A DNA stretch of 64,000 nt, from assembly GCF_002197845.1 (NCBI RefSeq), contig NZ_NIDE01000002.1:496001-560000 (forward strand), read 5' to 3'. This stretch comes from Fimbriiglobus ruber (GTDB taxonomy: Bacteria; Planctomycetota; Planctomycetia; Gemmatales; Gemmataceae). Of this stretch, positions 1-9,580 are shown piece after piece. The notes under the pieces were generated by a model, which was not told the origin of the DNA, searched no databases, and saw nothing but the letters and a program-made list of their open reading frames with translations. Position numbers and translations under genes: made by a program. Within the stretch, counting starts at the first letter, position 1, and each line of letters opens with the position of its first letter.

Positions 1-339
1 CTGAAGCAGCGCGGCCTACTCGATTCGACGCTGGTGATCTGGGGCGGCGAGTTCGGCCGGACGCCGATGAGCGAGGGGAGCGACGGCCGCGACCACAACC
101 CCCACGGCTTCACGATGTGGCTGGCCGGCGGCGGCGTGAAGGGCGGCCAGATCCTCGGCCGGACCGACGACGTCGGCCTCCGGGCCGTCGGCGACGACAA
201 GATGCACGTCCACGACATCCACGCCACCATCCTGTGGCTGCTCGGCTTCGACCACAAGAAGCTGACCTTCCGCCACAATGGACGCGGCGAACGCCTGACC
301 GACGTCTTCGGCGAAGTTATCAAGGGAGCGCTGGCGTAG
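1..339 (+). CDS. DUF1501 domain protein, C-terminal part
   Basis: Only the last 112 codons lie in the window, in frame from base 1. The segment [12 protein letters not shown] followed by [20 protein letters not shown] is the typical C-terminal signature of planctomycete DUF1501 proteins, a family related to the sulfatase/alkaline phosphatase fold. These proteins are usually exported and are often encoded next to DUF1549/DUF1553 cytochrome-like proteins; that partner would lie left of the window. The catalytic activity of the family is not established. Confidence 0.88.
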   Translation: MKQRGLLDSTLVIWGGEFGRTPMSEGSDGRDHNPHGFTMWLAGGGVKGGQILGRTDDVGLRAVGDDKMHVHDIHATILWLLGFDHKKLTFRHNGRGERLTDVFGEVIKGALA

Positions 340-393
340 GGCGGCTGCCAAATGAAGATGCAGCGCGTTTGCGTTGCAACGAATGATCAGCGG

Positions 394-723
394 TCAGTGA
401 TTCTTGGGCCGCCATAGCACGAACAGCTCGTCAATCTCCAAGGCCTCAACGCCTCCCTCCCAGTGCGGGACCGCCCCACGCTCGATCTCGGCCACGAGCA
501 TCCTGTGAAGGAAGCGGACGCCAATCACGAGCGCGTGGAATGACCCTTCGCCAAACAGCTCCGATGGCCCTTGCCAGATGCGCAGTCCTTCGGCCTGGAC
601 AGCGCACGTCCAACCGCCTTTCGGATGCACGAACGGGCACCCGAGACGAATCCTGACCGGGACCATCTCGCCATCCGGATACAGGAAGTCGATGCGATGT
701 TCAGCGATCGGATGCATCGGCAT
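394..723 (-). CDS. DUF6968-like small hypothetical protein
   Basis: 109 residues, no signal peptide or membrane segment. The pattern of an N-terminal beta-rich stretch (DFLYPDGEMVPVRIRLGCPF), then GGWTCAVQAEGL, then a helix rich in F/H/L, resembles the DUF6968 family of small soluble proteins with no assigned function; the match is from memory. It ends in a tryptophan/arginine tail. It lies 33 bp downstream of the orphan antitoxin gene on the same strand and could be co-transcribed with it, but it does not resemble a RelE/ParE toxin. Confidence 0.55.
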   Translation of the reverse strand: MPMHPIAEHRIDFLYPDGEMVPVRIRLGCPFVHPKGGWTCAVQAEGLRIWQGPSELFGEGSFHALVIGVRFLHRMLVAEIERGAVPHWEGGVEALEIDELFVLWRPKNH

Positions 724-756
724 TCTTTCGGCGACTGGATATCAGATCCGGCACGC

Positions 757-981
757 TCACGGCTGTTCACCGCGCCGTTCCCGCCGCAGTTCCTCCAACG
801 GGATCGACGCACCAGGGTTGGAATCGGCTGCGGTCATCCGGCGGCGCACTTCGTCGAGGTGCCACGCTGGGACGGGTGGCAGCCCTGCATCGAGTAAGCT
901 GTCCCAGAGCCGCCCGAGCAGGGTCAACCGCTCGTCTACGGTGAGTTCATCGACCGGCAGGTCTATCGCGGGATGGTTCAT
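757..981 (-). CDS. Addiction-module antitoxin component, PF09720/TIGR02574 type
   Basis: 74 residues. The core LTVDERLTLLGRLWDSLLD followed by PAWHLDEVRRRMTAADSNPGASIPLEELR matches the short putative addiction-module antitoxins that normally precede a RelE/ParE-family toxin. Here the next gene downstream on the same strand is the DUF6968-like protein, so no toxin partner is visible. It may be an orphan antitoxin or may have been separated from its toxin. Cytoplasmic; expected to bind its toxin through the C-terminal helix. Confidence 0.75.
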   Translation of the reverse strand: MNHPAIDLPVDELTVDERLTLLGRLWDSLLDAGLPPVPAWHLDEVRRRMTAADSNPGASIPLEELRRERRGEQP

Positions 982-1078
982 CGCTAGATTCCGTAGCGTG
1001 TTATCAGTTTAGCGTCTCGACGGCGGAAGCCGGCGCGCGGGTCTTTCTCTGCCCCATCTGACGATGGCGATTGCGAGG

Positions 1079-1366
1079 CTACGGAGACTTTCGATACGCA
1101 CCGAGGAACTCACGAACTCGTGTCACAGTATCTGGTGCCGGCGTCTGGATTCGGAACACTTCCCGGTCTTCCCATTCGACGTTTACGCCAATCGCCACGG
1201 CAAGTTGCCGGTCGAAGTTGTCGAATCGCTCCGGGGTGTACTCGGCCCAGGACGGCGGCATGAAGTTGAAGACGATGAAGAGGCTCCCGTCTGCTATGCA
1301 GCGGATCTGCGGCTCGCCTTCGGGATCGAACCCCACGAGGAAAATCACTTCAACCGGCTCGTCCAT
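1079..1366 (-). CDS. Hypothetical protein, 95 aa
   Basis: The reading frame stays open upstream into the inverted repeat at 1429-1609, but that part reads through repeat DNA, so the internal ATG at 1366 (MDEPVEVIFLVGFDPEGEP) is the likelier start. The protein is small, acidic and soluble, with alternating hydrophobic segments suggesting a single beta-alpha domain. I do not recognise the family. No clear operon partner; it is read toward the antitoxin gene. Confidence 0.5.
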   Translation of the reverse strand: MDEPVEVIFLVGFDPEGEPQIRCIADGSLFIVFNFMPPSWAEYTPERFDNFDRQLAVAIGVNVEWEDREVFRIQTPAPDTVTRVREFLGAYRKSP

Positions 1367-1428
1367 CGAAGACTCCCATATAACCGATTCTTGTTGATCG
1401 CTGGGGAGTGCCCGAGCCGGTCTGCTCG

Positions 1429-1609
1429 GTCTGAAGGACTGGTGGTTCTCAGCCCAGGGCAACGCCCTGGGGACCGTCGGCACGCATCCCCGATTCCCGC
1501 ATTCCCCGGTTCCTGCAGCCGTGATTGTCACAGCCTTTCAGGCCGAAAACTCCAAATATCGTATGACCCAGGGCGTTGCCCTGGGCTGAGAACCACCAGT
1601 CCTTCAGAC
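1429..1609. repeat. Inverted repeat with 43-bp perfect arms
   Basis: Positions 1429-1471 and 1567-1609 are exact reverse complements over 43 bp. Each arm itself contains the short palindrome CCCAGGGC-AAC-GCCCTGGG. The ~95 bp spacer holds no recognisable gene. The structure could form a large cruciform or act as a terminator between the two minus-strand genes on either side. No transposase is present, so a MITE-like or REP-like element is the best description. Confidence 0.85.
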
Positions 1610-1670
1610 TGAGAACCTGTACCGTGCGACCGGTGGCCACCGTGGCACAACCGGTCTTCTCACCCGCCAC

Positions 1671-2411
1671 TCACGGCTGCGGGACCGGCGCCGTCACGTC
1701 CGGCAGTTTGTCGGTGAGCATCCTGTACGCCTCCTCCGAGATGCCATGGACGACCTGGACGCGGACAACATCGCGCAGAAACTCCTCGACGGACACCCAC
1801 CGGCCACTGTCCAGCTTCATGGTCTGCGTCCACGCGCACATCGTCACCACCGATTCGTCCCCCAACCGGCGGCGGGCCAGGGCCGAGCGGAGTTCCGCGT
1901 TCGCCCGGATCAGGTCGGTCACTTCGCGGCGGAGTTCCAGCTGGGCGACCACCTGCCGGGCCAGCGTGCCGAGGGCGTCCGCCTGCTCCTGGGTCAGTTC
2001 GCGGGCTTGGCGGTCGATCGTGCAGAGGGTGCCGAGCGGGTATCCGTCCGGGGTGACGAGCGGGGCGCCAGCGTAAAACCGAATGTGCGTGTCGCCGGTG
2101 ACGAGCGGGTTGTTCCGGAACCGGGTGTCGGCGGTCGCGTCGGGGACGACCATGATCTCGTCCGGCCGGCGGATCGCGTGGTCGCAGAACGCGACCGCCC
2201 GGGGCGTCTCGGTCGCGTCGATCCCGACCTTGGCCTTGAACCACTGGCGGACTTCGTCGATCAGGCTCACGACGGCGATGGGCGTTCCGCAGGCGAGGGC
2301 GGCGACGCGGGCGAGGTCGTCGAAAGCCGTCTCCGGCGGGGTGTCGAGGATCTCGTAGCGGCGCAGGGCGGCGAGGCGGGCCGCCTCCGCGCCGGAATGG
2401 TCCTGGGACAT
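1671..2411 (-). CDS. GAF domain sensor protein
   Basis: 246 residues. The N-terminal segment RLAALRRYEILDTPPETAFDDLARVAALACGTPIAVVSLID is the usual start of GAF proteins that open with an ILDTPPE motif; the GAF fold continues to about residue 165 (FYAGAPLVTPDGYPLGTLCTID). No kinase or GGDEF domain follows. The last ~80 residues form a helical linker and a short domain of unknown type (WVSVEEFLRDVVRVQVVHGISEEAYRML). Probably a cytoplasmic ligand or redox sensing module acting through another protein. It stands alone between divergent/convergent neighbours. Confidence 0.85.
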   Translation of the reverse strand: MSQDHSGAEAARLAALRRYEILDTPPETAFDDLARVAALACGTPIAVVSLIDEVRQWFKAKVGIDATETPRAVAFCDHAIRRPDEIMVVPDATADTRFRNNPLVTGDTHIRFYAGAPLVTPDGYPLGTLCTIDRQARELTQEQADALGTLARQVVAQLELRREVTDLIRANAELRSALARRRLGDESVVTMCAWTQTMKLDSGRWVSVEEFLRDVVRVQVVHGISEEAYRMLTDKLPDVTAPVPQP

Positions 2412-2585
2412 CGCGTTCGGTACTCCACACGAGGGGCGAGCTTGGTTCGTTCAATCAATTGTAGTTCACCGCTCGACCCTCGGGCGACACCCTTCGGAAA
2501 ACCGGTAGCCCCCGCACGCGGGCCGGCGTAGACTCACCCCCGCACCCGCGCGGCGGGCCGCCCCATTTCTTCCGGAACCGTTCCC

Positions 2586-3797
2586 ATGAACCCCACCCGC
2601 TTTGTCCTGTTCGCCCTCGCCATCTTCCCGGCCCTGTTCGCGCCGGCGGCCGCCCAGAGCCCCGACCCGGCCAAGCTCGCCGCCATCCCGGCCCGGATGC
2701 AGAAGTTCGTGGACGACGGCGACCTCGCCGGGGCCGTCACCGTCGTCGGCCGGGCCGGCGGGGTCGTCCAGCTGGAAGCGGTCGGGTTCCGCGACCTGGC
2801 TGCCCGCGACCCGATGGCCAAGGACACCCTCTTCCGCATCGCGTCCATGACCAAGCCGATCACCGCCGTCGGGATCATGATCCTGGCGGACGAAGGCAAG
2901 CTCTCGGTCGACGACCCGGTCGAGAAGCACCTCCCGGAATTCAAGGGTCAGTTGCTGGTCGCAGCCCGTGCCCAGGACACGGTCACGCTCAAGAAGCCGC
3001 CCCGCCCGATCACCCTCCGCGACCTGCTCACGCACACGTCCGGCCTGCCCGGCAACTACCCGCCGGTGTTCGCCGACGTTTACTCGAAGCGGAACCGGAC
3101 GCTGACCGAAACGACCCTCGTCATCTCCCAGCGGCCGCTCGACTTCGAGCCGGGGACCAAGTGGTCGTACTGCAACACCGGCATCGACACCCTCGGCCGG
3201 GTGATCGAAGTCGCGTCCGGCAAGTCTTACGAAGCGTTCCTGGCCGAGCACGTCTTCGGCCCGCTCGGGATGACCGACACCACGTTCTACCCGACCGCCG
3301 CTCAGGTGAAGCGGGTGGCCGTGCTGTACGGCAAGACCGGGGACAAGCTGACGGCCGTGCCGGTCCCGTTCATCGACTTCGTGAAAGACGGTAAGTTCCC
3401 GATCCCGGCCGGCGGGTTGTTTTCCACCGGAGCCGACGTCGCGAAGTTTTACCGGATGATGCTCAACAAGGGCGAACTTGACGGCAAACGGATTCTAAGC
3501 GAAAAGGCAGTCGCGGAGATGACGAAGACACAAACCGGCGACATCAAGACCGGGTTCGTGGAGGGGATGAGTTTCGGGTTCGGGTTCGCGGTAGTGAAAG
3601 AACCGAAGGGCGTGACGGAAATGCTGTCTGCCGGCACGTTTGGGCACGGCGGCGCGTTCGCGACCCAGAGCTGGGCCGACCCGCGCCAGGATCTGTTCGC
3701 CATCCTGCTGATCCAGCGGACCGGCCTGCCGAACGGCGACGCATCACCGATGCGGCAGGAACTCCAACGGCTCGCGGTCGCCGCGCTGCGGCAGTAA
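2586..3797 (+). CDS. Serine hydrolase, beta-lactamase/esterase fold (class C type)
   Basis: 403 residues with an N-terminal signal peptide (NPTRFVLFALAIFPALFAPAAAQ). The catalytic motifs of the beta-lactamase-related serine hydrolases are visible: SxxK as SMTK near residue 87, YxN as SYCN near residue 195, and HGG near residue 355 in the place of KTG. HGG instead of KTG is usual for the EstB/DD-peptidase-like members, so esterase or peptidase activity is more likely than antibiotic hydrolysis. Predicted periplasmic. A stand-alone gene; the 170 bp upstream should contain its promoter. Confidence 0.92.
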   Translation: MNPTRFVLFALAIFPALFAPAAAQSPDPAKLAAIPARMQKFVDDGDLAGAVTVVGRAGGVVQLEAVGFRDLAARDPMAKDTLFRIASMTKPITAVGIMILADEGKLSVDDPVEKHLPEFKGQLLVAARAQDTVTLKKPPRPITLRDLLTHTSGLPGNYPPVFADVYSKRNRTLTETTLVISQRPLDFEPGTKWSYCNTGIDTLGRVIEVASGKSYEAFLAEHVFGPLGMTDTTFYPTAAQVKRVAVLYGKTGDKLTAVPVPFIDFVKDGKFPIPAGGLFSTGADVAKFYRMMLNKGELDGKRILSEKAVAEMTKTQTGDIKTGFVEGMSFGFGFAVVKEPKGVTEMLSAGTFGHGGAFATQSWADPRQDLFAILLIQRTGLPNGDASPMRQELQRLAVAALRQ

Positions 3798-3905
3798 GGG
3801 CGCTGCTGTGCCAGGCGTTCCCTCTAAACTAACAGTTGTGGGAAACGCCCCTGTCCCGCTCCGATCCGGCGAGTGGACGGGATATTTTTCTCTCGGAGAT
3901 GGAGT

Positions 3906-5708
3906 ATGCGGTCGAGCCGGTTCACGCACTACCTTGTTCTGATCGCCGTGGCCGGCCTGCTGACGTTTCCGAACCTCGGCGCGCCCTCGCTCTGGGACAT
4001 GGACGAGGGCGTGAACGCCGAATGTAGCCGGGAAATGCTGGAATCCGGGACATGGATCGTCCCGACGTTTAACTGGGAACTGCGGACGGCCAAGCCGGTC
4101 ATGCTGTACTGGATTCAGCGGCCGTTCATCGCCGCCTTCGGGCCGACTGAGTGGGCCGCCCGCCTGCCGTCGGCGTTACTTGGGCTCGGAACAGTCCTGC
4201 TCGTCTACGAACTCGGCCGGCGGATGTTCGACCCCGCGACCGGGTTGCTCGCGGGCGTCGTGCTCGCGTCGGCCGTCCAGTTCAGCATGCTGTCGCACGC
4301 GTCGACGCCGGACGCGCCGCTCATTTTCTTCACCGTCCTCGCCTTTTACCTCGTCTGGATCGGCCACGAGCGCGGCGGCCGCGGATGGTTCATCTGGCCG
4401 GCCGTCGCCTGCGGGTGCGCGGTGCTGAGCAAGGGGCCGGTCGGCCTGGGCCTGCCGGGGTTGGTCATCGTGCTGTACCTGGCCTGGAACCGCGAGCTGT
4501 ATCGCGCGCTCGACTGGAAGTTGCTCGCGGGCATCCTTGTCTTTTTCCTGGTGGCGGGACCGTGGTACGGGTTGGTCGCCGCCGAGACGCGCGGCGAGTG
4601 GACTCGTACGTTCTTCGGCAAGGAAAACTTCGGCCGGCTCACGGTCCCTCAGGAAAACCACAGCGGCCCGCCGTTCTACTACTTGGCCGCCGTTATCGTC
4701 CTGTTCGCGCCCTGGTCGTGCGTGATCGGGGTCACGTTCTGGTACACGGTGAAGGCCGCGTGGGGCCGCGTGGGCGTGCTATCGTCCACCACACCCGACA
4801 CTCACGGCGAGCGGGAAAAGCTCGCTGAGATGCGCGGGGCCACGTCCGTCGAAGCGCCCGCCCCGAGCGAGGACGCGGTCGACGCCGAGCGGCGGGCGAA
4901 TCGCTTCCTGCTCTGCTGGTTCGCGGTCTACCTCCTCGTCTTCTCCGCCGCCCAAACCAAACTGCCGAACTATATCGGCCCGCTTTACCCGGCCCTCGCC
5001 CTGCTGACGGCCCGGTATCTGATCCGGTGGAGTCGGCGGGAGGTGGTGCCGGCGCGGTGGATCATGCCGGGGGCGATCTCGGGCGTCGCCTTGACCGGCA
5101 TTCTCGTGGGTGTCGGGTTCGTGATCTCGTCCGGCGCAGTCGGGCCGGTGTCGAAGGGCATGCGCCTGTTCCCCGGCCTGGAAACGTGGGCGTGGGTCGG
5201 GTTGATCCCGCTCGCGGCGGCCGGGGTGATGGCGTGGTACCTGTGGGCCGGAGATCGCGGCCGGGTAGTCGGGGCGATGGCCGTCGGGTCGGTCGGGCTG
5301 ATCGGCATAACGGCCGCCGGGCCGGTCCTGGTCGTCGACCAGTACAAGGCGGCGAAGACGCTGGTGCTGTCGTCCGGCGCGCACCAGCCGGACCACGAGA
5401 TCCGGCTCGCGGCCGTCGGGTATTTCCAGGAGAGCCTGGTCTTTTACGCCGAGCGGAAGGTGAGCCGGGGCATGCCGGTCGAGGGCATGGAGAACGGCAC
5501 CCCGAAGACCTACGAGCGGCCGTTCCTCCCCGAAGACATCGCCGACTTCCTCGCCAGCCCGCTCCCGGCCTACCTGTTCGTACCCGAAACGATGTGGGAC
5601 CAGCAACTCGCCGCGAAAATCACGTCGCCGGTCCGGATCGCCGCGCGGAAGTACGACTTCTACCGGAATGAAGAGATCCTGGTAGTGACGAACGCGCCCG
5701 AGCGCTGA
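3906..5708 (+). CDS. Glycosyltransferase family 39 membrane protein (ArnT/PMT-like)
   Basis: About 600 residues, polytopic. The first loop WDMDEGVNAECSREMLESG carries the acidic D-E pair typical of GT39 enzymes, followed by AKPVMLYW and a long series of hydrophobic helices. Such enzymes transfer a sugar from a polyprenyl-phosphate carrier on the outer face of the inner membrane to a lipid or protein. An alternative GTG at 3873 exists, but the ATG at 3906 has a GGAG about 7 bases upstream and begins MRSSRFTHYLVLIAVAG, a natural first helix. The acceptor is unknown. Confidence 0.85.
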   Translation: MRSSRFTHYLVLIAVAGLLTFPNLGAPSLWDMDEGVNAECSREMLESGTWIVPTFNWELRTAKPVMLYWIQRPFIAAFGPTEWAARLPSALLGLGTVLLVYELGRRMFDPATGLLAGVVLASAVQFSMLSHASTPDAPLIFFTVLAFYLVWIGHERGGRGWFIWPAVACGCAVLSKGPVGLGLPGLVIVLYLAWNRELYRALDWKLLAGILVFFLVAGPWYGLVAAETRGEWTRTFFGKENFGRLTVPQENHSGPPFYYLAAVIVLFAPWSCVIGVTFWYTVKAAWGRVGVLSSTTPDTHGEREKLAEMRGATSVEAPAPSEDAVDAERRANRFLLCWFAVYLLVFSAAQTKLPNYIGPLYPALALLTARYLIRWSRREVVPARWIMPGAISGVALTGILVGVGFVISSGAVGPVSKGMRLFPGLETWAWVGLIPLAAAGVMAWYLWAGDRGRVVGAMAVGSVGLIGITAAGPVLVVDQYKAAKTLVLSSGAHQPDHEIRLAAVGYFQESLVFYAERKVSRGMPVEGMENGTPKTYERPFLPEDIADFLASPLPAYLFVPETMWDQQLAAKITSPVRIAARKYDFYRNEEILVVTNAPER

Positions 5709-5726
5709 TGGGATCGCCGACATTTG

Positions 5727-5780
5727 GGACGTAGGTGACGTTCGCCCGGGGTCGGCCCCGGGCGAACGTCACCTACGTCC
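5727..5780. terminator. 25-bp perfect stem-loop downstream of the GT39 gene
   Basis: Positions 5727-5751 and 5756-5780 are perfect reverse complements with a TCGG loop. It begins 18 bp after the GT39 stop codon. The very strong GC-rich stem could end transcription, though no U-tract follows; it may also be another member of the long-hairpin repeats seen across the window. Confidence 0.7.
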
Positions 5781-5935
5781 ACGGATCGCCCCGCGATCTC
5801 GCCGCACTCCCGCCGATCCCCCTCAATTCCCCACCTCTCCCGTCGTAACCTTGCAGCCGGGCGACCGTTCCCGTATGTCTCCGAGCAGGATCTTTGGCAG
5901 CGCGAGAAACACAACCCCCATCCGGGAGGATCTTC

Positions 5936-7873
5936 ATGAGATGGCTCTGGTTCGCGGTACTCTCGCTCGCTGTCACGCCTTGCACGGCTCCAGCCTCTCC
6001 CCAAGGCGGACAGCCGGACGCGAAAACGCCGCCCATCACACTCGACGTCGACGTCAGCGAAGCCCCGCAAAAGATTTACCACGCGCGGCTCGTCATCCCG
6101 GCCACCCCGGGACCGCTCACCCTCTACTACCCCAAGTGGATTCCGGGCACGCACGGCCCCAGCGGCCCCGTCGCCGAGGTGGCCGGGCTCAAGATCCAGG
6201 CCGGCGGTAAACCCGTCGCCTGGAAGCGCGACGACACCGAAATGTTCACGTTCCACTGCACCGTGCCCGAAGGCGCGACATCCATCGAAGTCGCGCTCGA
6301 CTGGCTCGCCGCCGGCCGCGGTGGGTTCGGAACGACCACCGACCACATCGCCGTCGTCCGCTGGAACGAACTGCTCCTTTACCCCAAGGGTAAGCCGATC
6401 TCCGCGATCGAATTCCAGGCGAGCGTGAAGGTCCCGGCCGGCTGGAAGCTCGGCACCGCGCTGCCGGTCGAGTCGCACGACGGGGCGGTCACCCGCTTCC
6501 GCCCTGTCAGCCTGGAGACGCTGGTCGATTCGCCGGTCCACGCCGGCCTTTACTTCCGGGAAATCCCGCTCACGCCGAAGCCGGTCGGGGGCAAGCCGAC
6601 CGACGGTGGCCTCCAGCACTTCCTCGAACTGGCCTGCGACGGGCCCGGCGGCCTGGAGATCACGCCGGACATCAAGGCCCACTACGAGCAACTGGTGGTG
6701 GAAGCCGGGGCGCTGTTCGGCACCCGCCACTACAAGTCGTACCGCTTCCTCGTGACGCTCAGCGACAAGATGCCGTACCACGGCCTGGAGCACCACGAGT
6801 CGAGCGACAACGGCATGCCCGAGCGGGCCATGTCCGACCCGGAGGCCGGCAAAGCCATCGCATTCCTGCTGCCGCACGAGTACGTCCATTCGTGGAACGG
6901 CAAGTTCCGCCGGCCCAGGGGCCTGATCACGCCCACGTACCAGGAAGCCAACAACACCCGCCTGCTCTGGGTTTACGAGGGACTGACGGAATACCTCGGC
7001 ACCGTTCTGGCGGCCCGCAGCGGCCTCTGGACGCCGGACGACGCCCGGGAATACCTGGCGGTCATGGCCGAGGACATGCAGAACCAGAAGGGCCGGTCGT
7101 GGCGGCCGCTCGAAGACACCACGCTCGTGGCCCCCATGCGGGCCGGCGACGCGAGCGGCTGGCGGTCCTGGCGGCGGTCGACCGACTACTACGACGAAGG
7201 CCAGCTCATCTGGCTCGAAATCGACACCAAGATACGCCAACTCACCAAGGGCGAGCGGTCGCTGGACGACTTCTGCCGGCGGTTCTTCGCCGGGCCGAAC
7301 GGCGTCGTCGCGGTCAAGGGGTACGAGCTGGAGGATGTTTTGGCGGACCTCAACGCGGTCGCGGAGTACGACTGGAAGACGCTGCTCATGCGCCGCGTGA
7401 CCGAGACCGCCGAGCAGGCCCCGTTGGATGGCCTGACCCAGGGCGGCTGGCGGCTGACCTACGCGGACAAGCCCAGCGCGTTCGAGAAATCGGCGCAGGG
7501 TCTGCGCAAGCGGCTCAACCTGTCGACCAGCCTCGGCGTCCTGATGTCGCCCGACGGCGTGGTCAGCGACGTCGTCCGCGGGAAGGCGGCGTACAAGGCG
7601 GGCATCGGACCGGGCATGAAGGTACTGGCGGTCAACGGCCGGCGGTTCAGTCCCGAGGTGCTCCGGGAGGCGGTGGCCGCCAGTAAGAAGTCCGACGCGA
7701 CGCTCGAATTCCTGGTGGAAAGCGGCGACATGTTCCGGACGTACGCGATCGACTACCGCGACGGCGCCCGCTACCCCCGTCTCGAACGACTGGCCGGCGA
7801 GCCGGACACCCTGACCAAGATCCTCGCCCCGAAGACGGCGGCGCCGGCCAAGAGCACTGGCACCGGCAAGTGA
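5936..7873 (+). CDS. M61-family metallopeptidase with C-terminal PDZ domain
   Basis: 645 residues from the ATG at 5936, which has a strong GGGAGGA upstream and starts a signal peptide (RWLWFAVLSLAVTPCTAP). The N-terminal third is the beta-rich domain of M61 peptidases. The zinc motif HExxH appears as HEYVHSW near residue 314, with a downstream glutamate in WVYEGLTEY. A PDZ domain follows (SLGVLMSPDGVVSDVVRGKAAYKAGIGPG, split around residues 527-600). Glycyl-aminopeptidase activity is known in some family members. Predicted periplasmic or extracellular. Single gene. Confidence 0.92.
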   Translation: MRWLWFAVLSLAVTPCTAPASPQGGQPDAKTPPITLDVDVSEAPQKIYHARLVIPATPGPLTLYYPKWIPGTHGPSGPVAEVAGLKIQAGGKPVAWKRDDTEMFTFHCTVPEGATSIEVALDWLAAGRGGFGTTTDHIAVVRWNELLLYPKGKPISAIEFQASVKVPAGWKLGTALPVESHDGAVTRFRPVSLETLVDSPVHAGLYFREIPLTPKPVGGKPTDGGLQHFLELACDGPGGLEITPDIKAHYEQLVVEAGALFGTRHYKSYRFLVTLSDKMPYHGLEHHESSDNGMPERAMSDPEAGKAIAFLLPHEYVHSWNGKFRRPRGLITPTYQEANNTRLLWVYEGLTEYLGTVLAARSGLWTPDDAREYLAVMAEDMQNQKGRSWRPLEDTTLVAPMRAGDASGWRSWRRSTDYYDEGQLIWLEIDTKIRQLTKGERSLDDFCRRFFAGPNGVVAVKGYELEDVLADLNAVAEYDWKTLLMRRVTETAEQAPLDGLTQGGWRLTYADKPSAFEKSAQGLRKRLNLSTSLGVLMSPDGVVSDVVRGKAAYKAGIGPGMKVLAVNGRRFSPEVLREAVAASKKSDATLEFLVESGDMFRTYAIDYRDGARYPRLERLAGEPDTLTKILAPKTAAPAKSTGTGK

Positions 7874-7928
7874 TGTAGTTTCGGGTCGCGGTATCCGATC
7901 CCGGGTTCGTCCCGCGTGTGGGCGTGCG

Positions 7929-8100
7929 TCGCTCGCCCGGTGTCCCCGGGCTCCCGCCCGGGTCTACGTTGGGCCGCCCCGGAGGGGCGGAGAGGCGGCG
8001 TGTTCGTGGGTAACTGCTACCGGGAAAGCGTGGTTTTCCCGCCCCTCGGGGGCGGCCTAACGTAGACCCGGGCGGGAGCCCGGGGACACCGGGCGAGCGA
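7929..8100. repeat. Long inverted repeat, ~61-bp arms, family also at 51568-51757
   Basis: The outer arms 7929-7989 and 8040-8100 are reverse complements with two or three differences; they contain GGTGTCCCCGGGCTCCCGCC and CGGGTCTACGTT. A near-identical inverted pair recurs at 51568-51757 in the window, so this is a dispersed repeat. The remaining intergenic DNA up to 8317 is AT-richer and shows no gene; it presumably holds the promoter of the next gene. Confidence 0.85.
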
Positions 8101-8317
8101 CCGAGTTGGTTGCCAGATGCACGCTCGGATCGGACATCATCATGAGGATAAAAGCAAAAGCGGCGATAAAGCGCCGCACTCCAAATTCGCGCATTTCCCT
8201 TCTCACATCTTTCCCGCGTACACAACACCTCTGTTGACAAAAAGATGAGAGGCGCGTTACCTCTCTGGCACAACGAACGATTCGTCCCCACTCGTTCGTT
8301 GGGCTCAGGTGACACGG

Positions 8318-9580
8318 ATGTCCTCCCCGGTACGGCTCTGGTGGATCGCTCTCCCGGTGCCGGCGCGCTGGGCGGTCATCTTTTGGGCACTGTTGCTCGC
8401 GGCCGTGGCCGGGCGCGTTGCGTTCTCGAATCCCGGCTTTCAGTCCGTCGTCCCCATCTATCTGGCGGCCGGTCAAAAATGGGCCGACCGCGAAGACCTC
8501 TACGCCCGCGTTTACTCCCTCGATCTTTACCGAAACCCGCCGGTCGTCGCCGTAGGCTTCTCCGCGCTGGCTGACCTACCCGTGAAGGTCGTGGGCCTGG
8601 CGTGGCGGGGCCTCGGGGCGGGGCTGTTCCTGCTCGGCGCGTGGCGAATCCGCCGGGAGTTTCTGCCGGACCTGTCGCCGGCGCGGGCGGCGGTCTTCTT
8701 CGTCCTGGCCGGGGTTCTCGTACTCCCCGCGCTCAACAACGGGCAGACGAACCTGCTGCTGGTGGCGGCCGCCCTGAACGGCACCGCGGCGGCGGCCCGC
8801 GGGCGGTGGACGGAGGCGGCCGCCTGGCTCGGGCTGGCGGGCTGGCTCAAGGTCTACCCGCTCGCCCTCGGAGCGCTCGTCGCGGTCGTCGCCCCGTGGA
8901 AGCTGATCCCGCGGCTCGCAGCCGTCGCGCTCGCCGGGATCGCCCTGCCGTTCGCGGTCGCGGACCCGGAATACGTACTCAGCCAGTACCAGAGCTTTCT
9001 GACCTATCTGAGCAGCGACGACCGCACGCTTTCGGAATTGAAGCGGATACCCCGCGACTGGAGCGTGATCGCCCGGACGTGGTTCGGTACCGTCGTGGAG
9101 GCTCGCGTCGTCCAGTCGGTCTCGCTGGCCGTGCTGGTCGGCGTCGGAACGCTGGTCGCGTGGGCGGCCGTGCGGGGCGCGGGCCGGCGAAAGGTGCTCG
9201 GGTTGAGCTTGGGCCTCGGGACGGTCTGGATGACGGCGTTCGGCCCGGCGACCGAGTCGAACACGTACTCCCTGCTCGCGGTCGTCGCCGCGGGCGCGGT
9301 CGTCGTGCCGCGGGCGCCGGTGGTCGCCGCGTTAACTTGGAGCGGGGTGGTGTTGCTGGCGGCGACCGTGTTCCGCGGGATGTTTCCGGCCGACTGGCGG
9401 TTTCAGGTGCTCGGACCGCAGCCGCTCGGCGCGCTGTTGCTGATCCCCGCGATACTCAGCGACCTGGTCGCGCGGCCCGCGACCGATGCCCGGCCGCCGG
9501 TGTTCGTCGTGGTCGGGCGGATCGCGAGCCGGATTCGCGACCGGGTGGGGGTCTCCCGCCCGGTGGCTGCGCGCCAGTAA
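8318..9580 (+). CDS. Glycosyltransferase family 87 / DUF2029 membrane protein
   Basis: About 420 residues with eight or more hydrophobic helices. The sequence FQSVVPIYLAAGQKWADREDLYARVYSLDLYRNPPVVAV is the characteristic first periplasmic loop of DUF2029/GT87 proteins (relatives of mycobacterial polyprenol-phosphate-mannose-dependent alpha-mannosyltransferases), and ALNNGQTNLLLVA follows. A GTG three codons upstream (8309) is an alternative start. Likely adds a sugar to a cell-envelope glycan in the inner membrane. No linked pathway genes. Confidence 0.82.
   Translation: MSSPVRLWWIALPVPARWAVIFWALLLAAVAGRVAFSNPGFQSVVPIYLAAGQKWADREDLYARVYSLDLYRNPPVVAVGFSALADLPVKVVGLAWRGLGAGLFLLGAWRIRREFLPDLSPARAAVFFVLAGVLVLPALNNGQTNLLLVAAALNGTAAAARGRWTEAAAWLGLAGWLKVYPLALGALVAVVAPWKLIPRLAAVALAGIALPFAVADPEYVLSQYQSFLTYLSSDDRTLSELKRIPRDWSVIARTWFGTVVEARVVQSVSLAVLVGVGTLVAWAAVRGAGRRKVLGLSLGLGTVWMTAFGPATESNTYSLLAVVAAGAVVVPRAPVVAALTWSGVVLLAATVFRGMFPADWRFQVLGPQPLGALLLIPAILSDLVARPATDARPPVFVVVGRIASRIRDRVGVSRPVAARQ

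Noticed and set aside
757-981. Complete toxin-antitoxin operon with the DUF6968-like gene as toxin
   Set aside because: The neighbour has none of the RelE/ParE features expected for this antitoxin class.
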